This document shows positions 8,938 to 17,985 of a stretch of 64,000 nucleotides of DNA, one piece after another. Position numbers and translations under genes: made by a program. The DNA lies in contig HF990861.1 of assembly GCA_000432855.1 (NCBI GenBank), forward strand, positions 10,002 to 74,001, read 5' to 3'. The notes beneath the pieces were generated by a model. It ran no database searches. It was given only the letters and a program-made list of their open reading frames with translations, and had not been told where the DNA came from. Source of the DNA: Firmicutes bacterium CAG:822. Lineage in GTDB: Bacteria; Bacillota_I; Bacilli_A; RF39; UBA660. Position 1 is the stretch's first letter; each line of letters opens with the position of its first letter.

Positions 8938-9915
8938 TTACATATGATCTTCCCAGAACTTAACTGCATTATCAATCCAACCTTCTGCATTAGTTCCAAT
9001 GCCTAAACCAAATCCATGAGGAAGTCCATCGAATACTTCAATTTCCGCATCTGTTCCATTAGCCTTAATTCTATTAGTTCTCTCTTCCATAATTCTATAG
9101 TCGAAGGTTCCATCATCAGTACCCACACAACTATATGTTGGTGGCTCCGCGCCAGTCACTTCACTCAAACCAGTATATTGCATAACCACAGTAGCCGGTT
9201 TTGGATAAGCCTTCTCGCCATATCCTTCTGTTCCATTATTGCCAAACCATGCCGCCATACGTGCACCAGCTGAACCACCCCAAACAGAATAACCAGAAGT
9301 ATCAACCTCAAGTTCATCGGCATGTTCAAAGATAAATGCCACCGTTCTAGCCAAATCTTCCATCGCCGCACTCGGCCTATAAATAAGGGAAAAAGCATTA
9401 TATCCTTTTTTAGAAAGCTCTAAAGCATGCGGAAAACTATCTTGCATAGCTCCAACATACATAAATCCACCACCAGCATTCAAAATTGCCATCTTATTAC
9501 CAGGCTCTCCTCTAAAATAAAATATACCTATATTTCTTTTCTCAGGATCAGCCTTCATCTCATCTTCTGAATATATATGGTAGAAAATCTGATTACCAGC
9601 ATCCACTTCATCTTTCATATAATTGACAATTTCCACCGTCTTATCATCATTTATATAGTTATACCAAACATAAATATCATCGATATCATCTAATCTAGTA
9701 TTACCATCGAAATCTCTATCCACCGGAAAAATCAAATTGCCAAATCCCTCGAAAAACTTATTATTCATAACCTCTGAAACCGTCGAACTTTTAGTAAACG
9801 ATAAAATATTATTCACCTCACCACTAGTAAAATCACTATCTCTATTCATATAAAAATATCCAAATAAACCTATCGCAATCACTAAGATTACAATCCATAA
9901 AATATTTTTCATCAT
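8938..9915 (-). CDS. Membrane-anchored alpha/beta hydrolase (acetyl-esterase-like)
   Basis: About 325 residues. An N-terminal hydrophobic helix (residues 3-22) anchors or exports the protein; the rest is predicted outside the cell. Seen: oxyanion region NAGGGFMYVG, nucleophile motif GGSAG (GxSxG), Asp in GTDDGTFDYR, and His in LPHGFG, a complete triad in the order of the BD-FAE/acetyl esterase group. The ATG at 9915 is chosen because SD AGAGG is 6 bases upstream. The flavodoxin-like pseudogene lies directly upstream in the same direction. A truncated relative lies beyond the IS at 6868. Substrate is not known. Confidence 0.8.
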   Translation of the reverse strand: MMKNILWIVILVIAIGLFGYFYMNRDSDFTSGEVNNILSFTKSSTVSEVMNNKFFEGFGNLIFPVDRDFDGNTRLDDIDDIYVWYNYINDDKTVEIVNYMKDEVDAGNQIFYHIYSEDEMKADPEKRNIGIFYFRGEPGNKMAILNAGGGFMYVGAMQDSFPHALELSKKGYNAFSLIYRPSAAMEDLARTVAFIFEHADELEVDTSGYSVWGGSAGARMAAWFGNNGTEGYGEKAYPKPATVVMQYTGLSEVTGAEPPTYSCVGTDDGTFDYRIMEERTNRIKANGTDAEIEVFDGLPHGFGLGIGTNAEGWIDNAVKFWEDHM

Positions 9916-9933
9916 AAACAACCTCTAAATAAT

Positions 9934-10392
9934 TTAAATAGCCATTTCACTTAAGGTTTTTCTACCATCAGCTGTATCCACATACACTCCTTTTAAATTC
10001 ATTCCCATAAGTGTGCATAATCTATTAGCTAAAAAAGTAATTGATTTAACTGTACCATTATCAGGACCAGAGCCTTGAGCAAACAAATATAAATTCTTAC
10101 CATTTAAAACTTCCGCTTCTGGTAACATATAAAGCCTATCGATAAATGTTTTTAAAAGACCACTAACTGTATACCAATAAACGGGCGCTCCGATAACTAA
10201 AGTGTCATACTCTTTAATCTTATCAAACACCTCTTTTATTTGATCATCGGCAAAAACCTAACCATATTGTGAAATCTTATAATCACTCATCTGCATGGCA
10301 TCATAGTCTTTACCTTCTAAAAGTTTTTCACCAATACTAAAAGTATTGCCTTCCTTATTAGGACTAAAATTCATAAATAATATTTTTTCCAT
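9934..10392 (-). pseudogene. Flavodoxin-like NAD(P)H/FMN oxidoreductase with an in-frame stop
   Basis: From the ATG at 10390-10392 the frame encodes MEKILFMNFSPNKEGNT (flavin-phosphate loop region), then a TAG at 10258-10260, then continues in the same frame with VFADDQIKEVFDKI, APVYWYTVSGLLKTFIDR and FAQGSGPD. Relatives commonly have Gln at the stop position (YGQ), so a CAG to TAG change would explain it. The remaining 152 codons look undamaged. An internal start after the stop would give a 98-residue fragment without the flavin loop, so I call it non-functional unless the stop is an error. Confidence 0.75.
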
Positions 10393-10497
10393 ATCTATCA
10401 CCTTCCATTATAAATATATACCCGTGTGTAGCTTCCATGTTAAGAAAAAATATCCATAAATGGATATTATATAAAACAAATTAAACTTAATATAAAT

Positions 10498-11556
10498 CTA
10501 ATCAAATAACTTTTTAAGTTCATCTTCCCAATTTTGATTATAATATTTATTTTTAAAACAAATAATATTATTATGAAATTCATCATATCTCGATAAAAAG
10601 TTATTAATTTCATCACAAGAAAAATCTTTAGCGACAAATCCCAAATTATATTTTTCTACCATCAACGCATTGTATTTTTGTTCATAGGTTTCCAGCGGAA
10701 AAACATAAATAGGAATATCCAATGATAATGATTCACTTAATAATTGATGTCCTCCAGTTGATAACAAAAAAGAACAACTTGATAAATCATCTTGAAATTT
10801 ATCACTAAAACTATGTATATTTATATTTTCATACTTTTCAAACTTCTTATAATTATTAATCGTATAAACATTAAATGTATAATTTTTGATATCTTTTATC
10901 ACATTTAAGATTCTCTCATATTTTTCAGAATCAGAATATGGAGAAAAATATACAACCACTTTCTTACTATCTTTAAAATTAGAGTTTATTTTGGGAATTA
11001 TTGGCGAAACTATTGTTACTTTTTCATTGTTGACAAATATAGGAAAAAATGAAGAAATAATCCTTTTGTCATATTTTGGAAAAAAATAATTTAGCCTATA
11101 TACTTCCTCCTTAATTGAAGCACCTTTAATATTAATTTCATCAAGATATATAAATTTTGACTGCTGTTCCATACAAAGAAGCGGAACCATAGATGCATAA
11201 GCATATTGTGCGACATTAGGCTCATAATCTGAAATTATTAAATCCGGCTTTGATTTAAAAATTCTTTCTATAGATAAACAAAATTCAAAAAATTTCTCAT
11301 ATTGATCTATATTATTATTTCTATATTTAATCAAGCAATCTTTATAATCTAAACCATTATCATCACATGTAATCCAAGGAATAGTTACTAGTATAACTGG
11401 AATTTTGGAAAATTTACGATTTATAATTTTTTTCTTATCTTCTGTTGTAGCAACAACAACCATCACATCATATTTTAAAAGCTGTTCAATAACGCATATC
11501 TGTCTATTTATGTGTCCATTACCAATACCACATATACCAACCAAAATCTTCTTCAT
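10498..11556 (-). CDS. Glycosyltransferase, GT-B fold, MurG-like superfamily
   Basis: About 352 residues. The N-terminal half opens with KKILVGICGIGNGHINRQ, the acceptor-domain glycine loop of GT-B enzymes. The C-terminal half has LSSCSFLLSTGGHQLLSESL and IPIYVFPLETYEQKYNALM, matching the nucleotide-sugar site of the MurG/UDP-glycosyltransferase group. The ATG at 11554-11556 lies one base after the stop of the S66 gene, indicating coupling; an upstream in-frame ATG overlaps that gene and is less likely. It is the last gene of the four-gene operon 14599-10498. Sugar and acceptor are unknown; a small molecule, peptide or wall precursor is possible. Confidence 0.75.
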   Translation of the reverse strand: MKKILVGICGIGNGHINRQICVIEQLLKYDVMVVVATTEDKKKIINRKFSKIPVILVTIPWITCDDNGLDYKDCLIKYRNNNIDQYEKFFEFCLSIERIFKSKPDLIISDYEPNVAQYAYASMVPLLCMEQQSKFIYLDEINIKGASIKEEVYRLNYFFPKYDKRIISSFFPIFVNNEKVTIVSPIIPKINSNFKDSKKVVVYFSPYSDSEKYERILNVIKDIKNYTFNVYTINNYKKFEKYENINIHSFSDKFQDDLSSCSFLLSTGGHQLLSESLSLDIPIYVFPLETYEQKYNALMVEKYNLGFVAKDFSCDEINNFLSRYDEFHNNIICFKNKYYNQNWEDELKKLFD

Positions 11557-11557
11557 A

Positions 11558-12517
11558 CTAATTAATAATTTCAACCTTATGTTCTTTTTCATTACATATT
11601 AATCGTACAATGCTTCCGTTTACTATTGTAATTCTTGGATATGTATGGCCTAAATCAAAATTAGTTATAATTGGTACATTTAACTCCCTAAGTCCTCTGA
11701 TTAACGTTTCATCTAATGTTATACCAGTATAACTAGTTTCCTCTACTCTTCCAAGTATAATACATTTAGAATATTTAAACCATCCCAACTTTTGCAAATG
11801 CCAAAGATTTCTTAATAATTGCTCATTATTCATATAGTCAATATCAAAATACCAAATAATTCCATCATTTTTATATTTTTCAATAAATTTAGTCGTATAA
11901 TCATATTCTGTCCCTACTAAATCCATCAAACATTCTAAACAACCACCAATTATTCTACCAGTTAAATCAACATCCTGCTTACACACCCAATGACTTACTT
12001 GTTTCTCACCATCGATTAACTGATATTTAAAATCATTTTGTATAATTTTCTCTCCTTTTAACACGAGAATATTATTATTGTATTCTTCATCACTAATATT
12101 AGCCATCGAATTGGCATTATAAGAATATATTGTTTGAATATCATACTTTGTTGTAATTAAATATAATAAAATCGTAATATCTGATTGTCCTTGTATCCAT
12201 TTAACATTTTTCTTTATTAAATCAAAATTTAAATAATCTAATACTTCTATTAAGTAATTGCCACCTGTAACTCCAATTATACATTTAACATTTTTATCCT
12301 CTACAAGTTTCATAAAATCTTTTGCCCTTGTTCTAGCATCACAACTTTCCCCTTTAACACTACAAGTTATGTGCTCATCTTTAGTTATAGTAAACTCTGT
12401 TTCAAGTCTCTTAATTGCCTTAAATAACTTTTTTTGCTTAGACTCCTTTAATATACCGTCCGACATTGATGATATTGCGATAATATCTTCTTTTTTAATA
12501 TTATTTGGTTTTTTCAT
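11558..12517 (-). CDS. Peptidase family S66 (LD-carboxypeptidase / MccF-like)
   Basis: A 319-residue Ser-Glu-His peptidase. Seen: DARTRAKDF near residue 60, GVTGGNY near residue 103, nucleophile Ser in GQSDIT near residue 134, Glu in GGCLECL near residue 216, and His in LGHTYPRIT near residue 299. The family includes LdcA (cell-wall tetrapeptide trimming) and MccF, which cleaves microcin C-type nucleotide peptides and gives immunity. No signal peptide, so cytoplasmic. Its ATG overlaps the stop of the ArgRS-like gene (TAATG) with SD GGAGGGG. Adjacency to an aminoacyl-tRNA synthetase paralogue makes the MccF-type role worth testing. Confidence 0.85.
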   Translation of the reverse strand: MKKPNNIKKEDIIAISSMSDGILKESKQKKLFKAIKRLETEFTITKDEHITCSVKGESCDARTRAKDFMKLVEDKNVKCIIGVTGGNYLIEVLDYLNFDLIKKNVKWIQGQSDITILLYLITTKYDIQTIYSYNANSMANISDEEYNNNILVLKGEKIIQNDFKYQLIDGEKQVSHWVCKQDVDLTGRIIGGCLECLMDLVGTEYDYTTKFIEKYKNDGIIWYFDIDYMNNEQLLRNLWHLQKLGWFKYSKCIILGRVEETSYTGITLDETLIRGLRELNVPIITNFDLGHTYPRITIVNGSIVRLICNEKEHKVEIIN

Positions 12518-13860
12518 TATAATCCCCTCCTTTTATATATTTTAGTCTTATTTATAGATAAATCTATCATAGCCGTTGTAACAACTGCATTATATAAATC
12601 TCTAACCTTTTCTTTTTCTTGAACACTATTATATGCCTTCATTATATCAAACAAAAATCTTGTTACCTTGCTTGGATTACCGCTTATTAAAGCATTATAA
12701 TACACTTGATTAATTAATGCCATTTTAGCAATTAATTGTTCACCAGTCAAAGAAAAACCATTAAAATTTGTCAAACTTCTTCTACTTAAACTACAAAAAA
12801 TTTTATCAAACATCACAATATTTATATTTTTGATAATATTAAAATCAATTATTTGATTAGTTCCTACTGCCGCATAAAACAGCCGCAGAAAATCAAATGC
12901 CTCAATTTTTTCATCATCAATTTGAATATTATTAGTTTCAATAATATTATATAATATTTCAGACCATTCCTCAAGATTTCTTGAAGCTGCACTTTTACAT
13001 ATATTATAAGTTAAAAACATAACATTTAAATCTAAATTATTATCTTTTTTAACTTGTAAAACTTTCTTTATGTGTTCAGATTGATCTTGTCCTATTATAT
13101 TAATAATCACACTATCTTTTATACATGGATTTAATAAAAACATAAATTCCTGTAAAAAATATTTAATTTCATCATTCTCATTAATTCCATTACTATAAGA
13201 TAAATTTCTAATAAAATCATATATCTCTGCATATTTATATAATTCAGACTCTCTCAAATAATCAATATCAACAAATCCTAATTTGGATAAAACTCCATCA
13301 GTTTTTTCTATAGACACATCACAGTATTTACTATAGTCATCCAAAAGTTCAAAATCTAAAAATTTACCATGCATTAAACTAGTATACAAAGTTTCAAATG
13401 CTATCTTTCTTTCTGACTGCGAATATGAATCTAAAAACTTATTAATTGTTTTTTTAGAAATATCTCCAATTGTAAAAATATTATTAATTTCTCCACTAGT
13501 ACGAATTAACCCTTTAATCATATCATCAACATACAAATTTCGTAGTTGTCCAAGCATTGGTATTGGTTTATTTGGATGTATATCACCATATCTTAAAGTA
13601 AAGTCCTCATTATAAATTGGTCTATGATTTATAAAATCATCCAATTCTTTTAAACTAACATCTAAAGGAATATTAAAATGCGGATAATTGTTTATATATT
13701 CACAGTTTTTACATCCTCTCATAGGAGCGACAGTCGTAAATGAATAACATCCAAATCTATTTGTATACAATAATTGAACATCATCTAAATTTAAAACATC
13801 CTTTAAATAATGCTTCAAATATGAATCGTATGATAAATTTTTATCATATCCTATCATCAT
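12517..13860 (-). CDS. Degenerate arginyl-tRNA-synthetase-like protein
   Basis: About 447 residues. The order of segments follows ArgRS: PNKPIPMLGQLRN and IGDISKK in place of the HVGHLR and NDWG region, SVIINIIGQDQSEHIKK (the adenylate-domain strand with QxxH), FDFLRLFYAAVGTNQIIDFN (the xRFFLLxxxxxxLDFD segment), then a C-terminal DALR-like helical domain (LFDIMKAYNSVQEKEKVR). Both His of the signature motif are replaced (M-L-G-Q), so aminoacylation is unlikely. A GCKNCEY CxxC lies near residue 50. The ATG at 13860 follows SD AGGTGG. It sits between the ParB-like and S66 genes. This is inference from motif order; no search was run. Confidence 0.6.
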   Translation of the reverse strand: MMIGYDKNLSYDSYLKHYLKDVLNLDDVQLLYTNRFGCYSFTTVAPMRGCKNCEYINNYPHFNIPLDVSLKELDDFINHRPIYNEDFTLRYGDIHPNKPIPMLGQLRNLYVDDMIKGLIRTSGEINNIFTIGDISKKTINKFLDSYSQSERKIAFETLYTSLMHGKFLDFELLDDYSKYCDVSIEKTDGVLSKLGFVDIDYLRESELYKYAEIYDFIRNLSYSNGINENDEIKYFLQEFMFLLNPCIKDSVIINIIGQDQSEHIKKVLQVKKDNNLDLNVMFLTYNICKSAASRNLEEWSEILYNIIETNNIQIDDEKIEAFDFLRLFYAAVGTNQIIDFNIIKNINIVMFDKIFCSLSRRSLTNFNGFSLTGEQLIAKMALINQVYYNALISGNPSKVTRFLFDIMKAYNSVQEKEKVRDLYNAVVTTAMIDLSINKTKIYKRRGL

Positions 13861-13885
13861 AAAAATTACCACCTATCTATAACAA

Positions 13886-14599
13886 TTATGCATAAAAATA
13901 ATTATCTTTTAAATAAAATCGCACTACTTTAACATCAACATCACCAAACAAATACTTTAATACAGCAATCCTGTGTTGACCATCTCTTATAAACATTTCA
14001 TCATTATATAATATTACCAATTTATCATGATATGGATAACCATTTTCTTTAATACTATTCAAAGAAGCTTTCAATCTATCATAGTCAGAATCAATTATAT
14101 GATTAGACTTAAAAGGTGTATAAATTCTTTTACCATTATTAATTAAAGCTTTATAACTTTCTGATTCTTCCATTGAAACTGGAGCTGAATTATGCCTTAA
14201 TAATTTAAAATCTGATACATTTACTATATCATATTTTACATCAACTATTTTATCTAATAAATCATAAAAGAAAAGTGAAAAATATATTGGGTCTAATAAT
14301 TTATAATCATAATTAATAGGATACTTATTTTGAAAATAAGCATATATTTCTTCTACTAAATGTTCAAACTTGTCATATTGAAAGCACAATTTTTCACTTC
14401 CCATAATAAGACTTACATAAAAAGTATCGTAAGAAACTGTAAATCCTTTCATTTGTTTTAACTCAAACTTTATATTTTTTCCTTTTAAAATCATATATTG
14501 TATTTCATCATAAGCTCTTAAAATAATAGAAAGAGCATGATTCACTTCGCTTTGAATAAAATTATTTTTATCCAGTAACACACAAACTTTACTTAACAC
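13886..14599 (-). CDS. ParB/sulfiredoxin-like domain protein
   Basis: A 237-residue protein. The C-terminal 60 residues carry a ParB/Srx-like core: KLVILYNDEMFIRDGQHR then IAVLKYLFGDVDVKVVRF, with the DGQHR motif. In ParB-type folds this motif can bind nucleotides. The N-terminal half has no recognised domain. The start appears to be GTG at 14597-14599. It is the first gene of the operon with the ArgRS-like, S66 and glycosyltransferase genes. It lacks an HTH, so it is not a chromosome-partition ParB. Confidence 0.55.
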   Translation of the reverse strand: MLSKVCVLLDKNNFIQSEVNHALSIILRAYDEIQYMILKGKNIKFELKQMKGFTVSYDTFYVSLIMGSEKLCFQYDKFEHLVEEIYAYFQNKYPINYDYKLLDPIYFSLFFYDLLDKIVDVKYDIVNVSDFKLLRHNSAPVSMEESESYKALINNGKRIYTPFKSNHIIDSDYDRLKASLNSIKENGYPYHDKLVILYNDEMFIRDGQHRIAVLKYLFGDVDVKVVRFYLKDNYFYA

Positions 14600-14737
14600 A
14601 TAATCAACTCACTTTATCAATAAATAAAACAAAAATAACATCTTTAACACATATTAAAATACTTATTAATATTTTTTATTATATATTAGTCAAATATATT
14701 GCCATAATAATATCACTTTTATTAAATAACTTCAAGA

Positions 14738-14790
14738 AAAAATACAAATATCTTAAATAGTTTCTATTTAACACATTTGTATTTACTTTT
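14738..14790 (-). terminator. Terminator of the small membrane protein gene
   Basis: Minus-strand AAATACAAAT ... TTAAATAG, short loop, CTATTTAA ... ATTTGTATTTTTT: a long, slightly bulged hairpin with a T run. Confidence 0.75.
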
Positions 14791-15016
14791 AATCTGTTGC
14801 TCGCAACTTCTTATTAGCTTTAACTATCATATAAATAGCCATAAAAGAATTAACAATTGCCACCACAAAACCAGTGACCATTGTCATAACCAGTTTAAAA
14901 TCACTATCATTACTACCAAACTGATATATCATCGCCACTTCTAAAGAAATCATTGAAATCATTGCTACTGTTAAACTGATAAACTTATTAGCCTCTACTA
15001 ACTTAGATTTAGCCAT
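14789..15016 (-). CDS. Small two-helix membrane protein
   Basis: A 75-residue protein with two hydrophobic helices (about residues 12-33 and 42-66) and a basic C-terminus (KANKKLRATD). A clear SD (AGGGGAGG-like) precedes the ATG. Between it and the plus-strand TetR pseudogene is a divergent promoter region. I do not recognise the family and give no function. Confidence 0.6.
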   Translation of the reverse strand: MAKSKLVEANKFISLTVAMISMISLEVAMIYQFGSNDSDFKLVMTMVTGFVVAIVNSFMAIYMIVKANKKLRATD

Positions 15017-15135
15017 TTTACCTCCCCTTTCATTAAACCGACACTTGCCTGTTTAATTACAATTTTAATATAATATTCTTATAATCTAAAAACAATCATC
15101 AATTTTAAAACATTTGTTGGAATAAAAGAGAAATT

Positions 15136-15675
15136 ATGAATAAACCAAACAATAAAAGAAAAAAACAATCTCAAGAAAAAATCGAAAACATCTTCTTAAA
15201 CCTAATTTAAACCAAAGACATCAGTGAAATATCTGTAACATCAATTTGTAAAAGAGCCAAATTAAATAGATCAACCTTTTATGCTAACTACATTGATATA
15301 TATGACCTAGCTGACAAAATCGCAGAAAAACTTGAAAACGAAGTTACCCTCTTATACCAAAATGAAAGAAAAGATAAATATAACTCACACAACTACTTAA
15401 AACTTTTTACCCATATTAAAGAAAATCAAATATTTTATAAAACCTATTTCAAACTAAAAAAAGATGAACCATTTATTATAAAAAAATATGATACCAAACT
15501 TGCCAAAGAAATATATAATGACAAATATATTGACTATCACATTGAATTTTTCAAAGCTGGTTTAAATGCCATAGTTAAAAAATGGCTAGAAAATGGGTGC
15601 AAAGAAAATCCCGAAGAAATAAATCAAATATTAAAAGATGAATATAAAAATAAGAATATCAACTATTCAAATTGA
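15136..15675 (+). pseudogene. TetR/AcrR family regulator broken by a stop codon
   Basis: From the ATG at 15136 the frame encodes a basic N-terminus (KPNNKRKKQSQEKIENIF), then TAA at 15208-15210, then continues uninterrupted for 154 codons: a helix-turn-helix (ISVTSICKRAKLNRSTFYAN) and a C-terminal helical domain ending FFKAGLNAIVKKWLENG. One nonsense change in the first helix is enough to explain this. No start codon with an SD follows the stop before the HTH, so a functional repressor is unlikely. It diverges from the small membrane protein at 14789-15016, its probable target. Confidence 0.75.
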
Positions 15676-15685
15676 TATTCTTTTA
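15652..15685. terminator. Bidirectional terminator between TetR pseudogene and XRE gene
   Basis: AAGAATATCAA and TTGATATTCTT form an 11-bp perfect stem followed by T-rich sequence on both strands; the two genes converge here. Confidence 0.75.
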
Positions 15686-16252
15686 TTATTGACAGCTTCC
15701 ACCATTATCTTCAAAATATTTTTTGATATTTTCTACACTATGGTCAATATTTGCCCAGTCAGTAATATCCTTTAAATATATCTCCATATCTTTACTGCAA
15801 TTAGGACAATCAAAATAATTTCCTTCACCAATAGAAATAGTATAATCTTTACCTTCTATCACACAGTCCATAGTAGCAGATATAGTCTGAACATTCGTGC
15901 TACTATGCTCTTCTGGAAACACCATAAATAAAACAAGACCTATAATCATAAGTACTAAATAAATAATTGCAATAACACCAATAATTTTAAGTATTTTAAT
16001 TATCATACCAGCTAGTTTTTCTGTATTACTAACCTTAGCCTCCAAAACATTTTTAATATCATTATCTGTTAATTCATCTAAACTAACATTAAATATTTTA
16101 GATAATTTTTTAGCCTGCAAAATATCAGGTGCCGTCTCTCCAAGTTCCCACTTAGAAATAGTCTGTCTTGTCACCCCTAATTTCTCTGCCAATTTTTCTT
16201 GTGAAAGATTCTCTTTTTTTCTTAAATCTGATATTTTATTTCCTAAATCCAT
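15686..16252 (-). CDS. XRE-type HTH regulator with a membrane anchor
   Basis: A 188-residue protein. Residues 1-60 are a lambda-repressor-like HTH (LSQEKLAEKLGVTRQTISKW). A hydrophobic helix lies at about residues 85-108, and the C-terminal part has a CPNC pair (NYFDCPNCSKDMEIYLKD). One-TM XRE proteins of this type are common in Bacillota, but the signal they sense is unknown. The ATG at 16252 follows SD GAAAGGAGG; an upstream in-frame start precedes the SD. It is near the YcxB-like protein but separated by 87 bases. Confidence 0.75.
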   Translation of the reverse strand: MDLGNKISDLRKKENLSQEKLAEKLGVTRQTISKWELGETAPDILQAKKLSKIFNVSLDELTDNDIKNVLEAKVSNTEKLAGMIIKILKIIGVIAIIYLVLMIIGLVLFMVFPEEHSSTNVQTISATMDCVIEGKDYTISIGEGNYFDCPNCSKDMEIYLKDITDWANIDHSVENIKKYFEDNGGSCQ

Positions 16253-16338
16253 AAACCCTCCTTTCAAAGCCCATTTTATATTTTAATCACAGTTTAATCT
16301 ACCAATTTTCACTGGAAAATACGCAATTTTTCTTAACA

Positions 16339-17313
16339 TTAATTATCTATTACTTCTATCATATCATTGAGCTCATCCTTATAATGAGAGTTACCAATGC
16401 CATAAAAAACAAAATTATCTTTTCTAATCAAAATAACATATCCCTTATCATCTATTATATACTTTTTATAATCCTTACTATCTTCTTTTATATACTCATC
16501 TTTAACATTATCATCAGTCTCTGATTTTGCCCAATACTCTAAATTATGCTCAGCCATCTTATCTGTTTTAAAATCATAAACATACAAAACACTATTATTA
16601 CTCATAACAGTCATCGTTTTAAAAGTATAACCATCATTCACACTTTCATTAACATCAACATTATAGTCCTTATCTTCAAAGCTCTTTTCATATTTATCCA
16701 TCCTATTACTATTCATAAAAGAAAATATAATAGCAAGCAAAAAAATCAGTAAACAAATTCCAAGAAAAACTCTTCTTATAATAACCCATTTTTTACTATT
16801 AATAACTTTCTTAGACTTTAAATTTTCACAATTTTCAAATAAATAATTAATAAATTCTTCCTTACTTCCACCGGTCAAATTATTTTTATCTACAATAATT
16901 CCCACATTGTATTTTAACTTTAAAATAAATAAATTTTCTGTTTCAATAATCGAAATTATTTGACTAAGTTTATAACTAGAAGTATCACCCTTTTGTGAAG
17001 TCAAAACAATATTACCACAACTAACCTTAAAAGTCTGTCTCAAATCTTCACCATTATTCAAATTTTTAGTTCTTTTATATTGGATCTTATTAATTCCAGC
17101 CACCTTATATATAATCAAAAATATCCCACATATAATTCCAATTATTATTACAAGTCCATAACTGCCCATAATCATATATAAAATTAATAAAAGCAAAGAA
17201 ACAAACATAAACAAAATATTCATTTTTCTAGTAGAAACAGCACCTAAAGCAAACTCCTTATATTTTTTATAATCAAAAGTACAAACAGAAGAAAACTCTC
17301 TATTTTTTTCCAT
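16339..17313 (-). CDS. YcxB-like membrane protein with extracytoplasmic tail
   Basis: A 324-residue protein: two hydrophobic helices near residues 33-70, a soluble YcxB-like domain (VSCGNIVLTSQKGDTSSYKL then IIETENLFILKL), a third helix near 175-200, and a C-terminal polar domain. The third helix with its outer tail is not part of the usual short YcxB protein. The role of the family is unknown. The gene is single, with the ClbS/DfsB gene upstream. Confidence 0.6.
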   Translation of the reverse strand: MEKNREFSSVCTFDYKKYKEFALGAVSTRKMNILFMFVSLLLLILYMIMGSYGLVIIIGIICGIFLIIYKVAGINKIQYKRTKNLNNGEDLRQTFKVSCGNIVLTSQKGDTSSYKLSQIISIIETENLFILKLKYNVGIIVDKNNLTGGSKEEFINYLFENCENLKSKKVINSKKWVIIRRVFLGICLLIFLLAIIFSFMNSNRMDKYEKSFEDKDYNVDVNESVNDGYTFKTMTVMSNNSVLYVYDFKTDKMAEHNLEYWAKSETDDNVKDEYIKEDSKDYKKYIIDDKGYVILIRKDNFVFYGIGNSHYKDELNDMIEVIDN

Positions 17314-17448
17314 AATTAACCTCCAACACCAAAATTATAACAAAAAATCAGTTTCACATAATATAACCTATCTCTCTTCATTTTTACAATAAACTTTATT
17401 TTTTCACTATGATACTTATTTAATTTTCCTACATTAACTAATTTATTT

Positions 17449-17958
17449 TTAGTTATTATTCTTTTTCCATTTTCTAATTTTACCTCTAAAATTCTTGAAA
17501 TTAGCAATAGTATTTAAATGTATTAATCTACATACACTAAATTCTTTACCATTTGTTTTCGCCCAATTTCTTTTTCCCGCTTCCAATAATTCTACATCAG
17601 ATAAATTATTTACTAGTTTGATAATATTATCAACGTTTTGATTAAAAATATTAATTAACTCTTTTAAAGAATAGCCATTATATTTATCATAAAAACTTTG
17701 ATATAACCAATCTAAATTATTCCATTTCCACTCGGTAGCAAGTGGTGTTTTTTGAATGCCTTTTTGTTCTTCACTTTCCCAAGCTAAAACTAAATCCATC
17801 CAACCGTTGCAAAACGATAACATTTGAAAAGGAGTATATCCAATTTCCTCATCAACCATATTTATAGATGATTCTTTTATATCCAAATATTCTTTAATAA
17901 ACAAATTAGCATTACTTTTTATTGCTTCTACCAATTCTAATTTATTACTGTACCTCAT
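17449..17958 (-). CDS. ClbS/DfsB (DUF1706) family protein
   Basis: A 169-residue soluble helical-bundle protein. Seen: a helix near residue 40 containing TPFQMLSFCNGWMDLVLAW, WKWNNLDWLYQSFYDKY in the middle, and a C-terminal RLIHLNTIANFKNFRGKIRKW, the usual end of DUF1706. ClbS in this family detoxifies colibactin by opening its cyclopropane, and DfsB has been linked to difficidin; most members have no known substrate. No polyketide genes are near, so a resistance role is not supported by context. Confidence 0.75.
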   Translation of the reverse strand: MRYSNKLELVEAIKSNANLFIKEYLDIKESSINMVDEEIGYTPFQMLSFCNGWMDLVLAWESEEQKGIQKTPLATEWKWNNLDWLYQSFYDKYNGYSLKELINIFNQNVDNIIKLVNNLSDVELLEAGKRNWAKTNGKEFSVCRLIHLNTIANFKNFRGKIRKWKKNNN

Positions 17959-17985
17959 AATTCCTCCGTAAATTATAATTTGTTA

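Noticed and set aside
17316..17507. 63-codon minus-strand ORF between YcxB-like and DUF1706 genes
   Set aside because: It overlaps the DUF1706 gene in another frame, is basic AT-rich sequence and has no SD.
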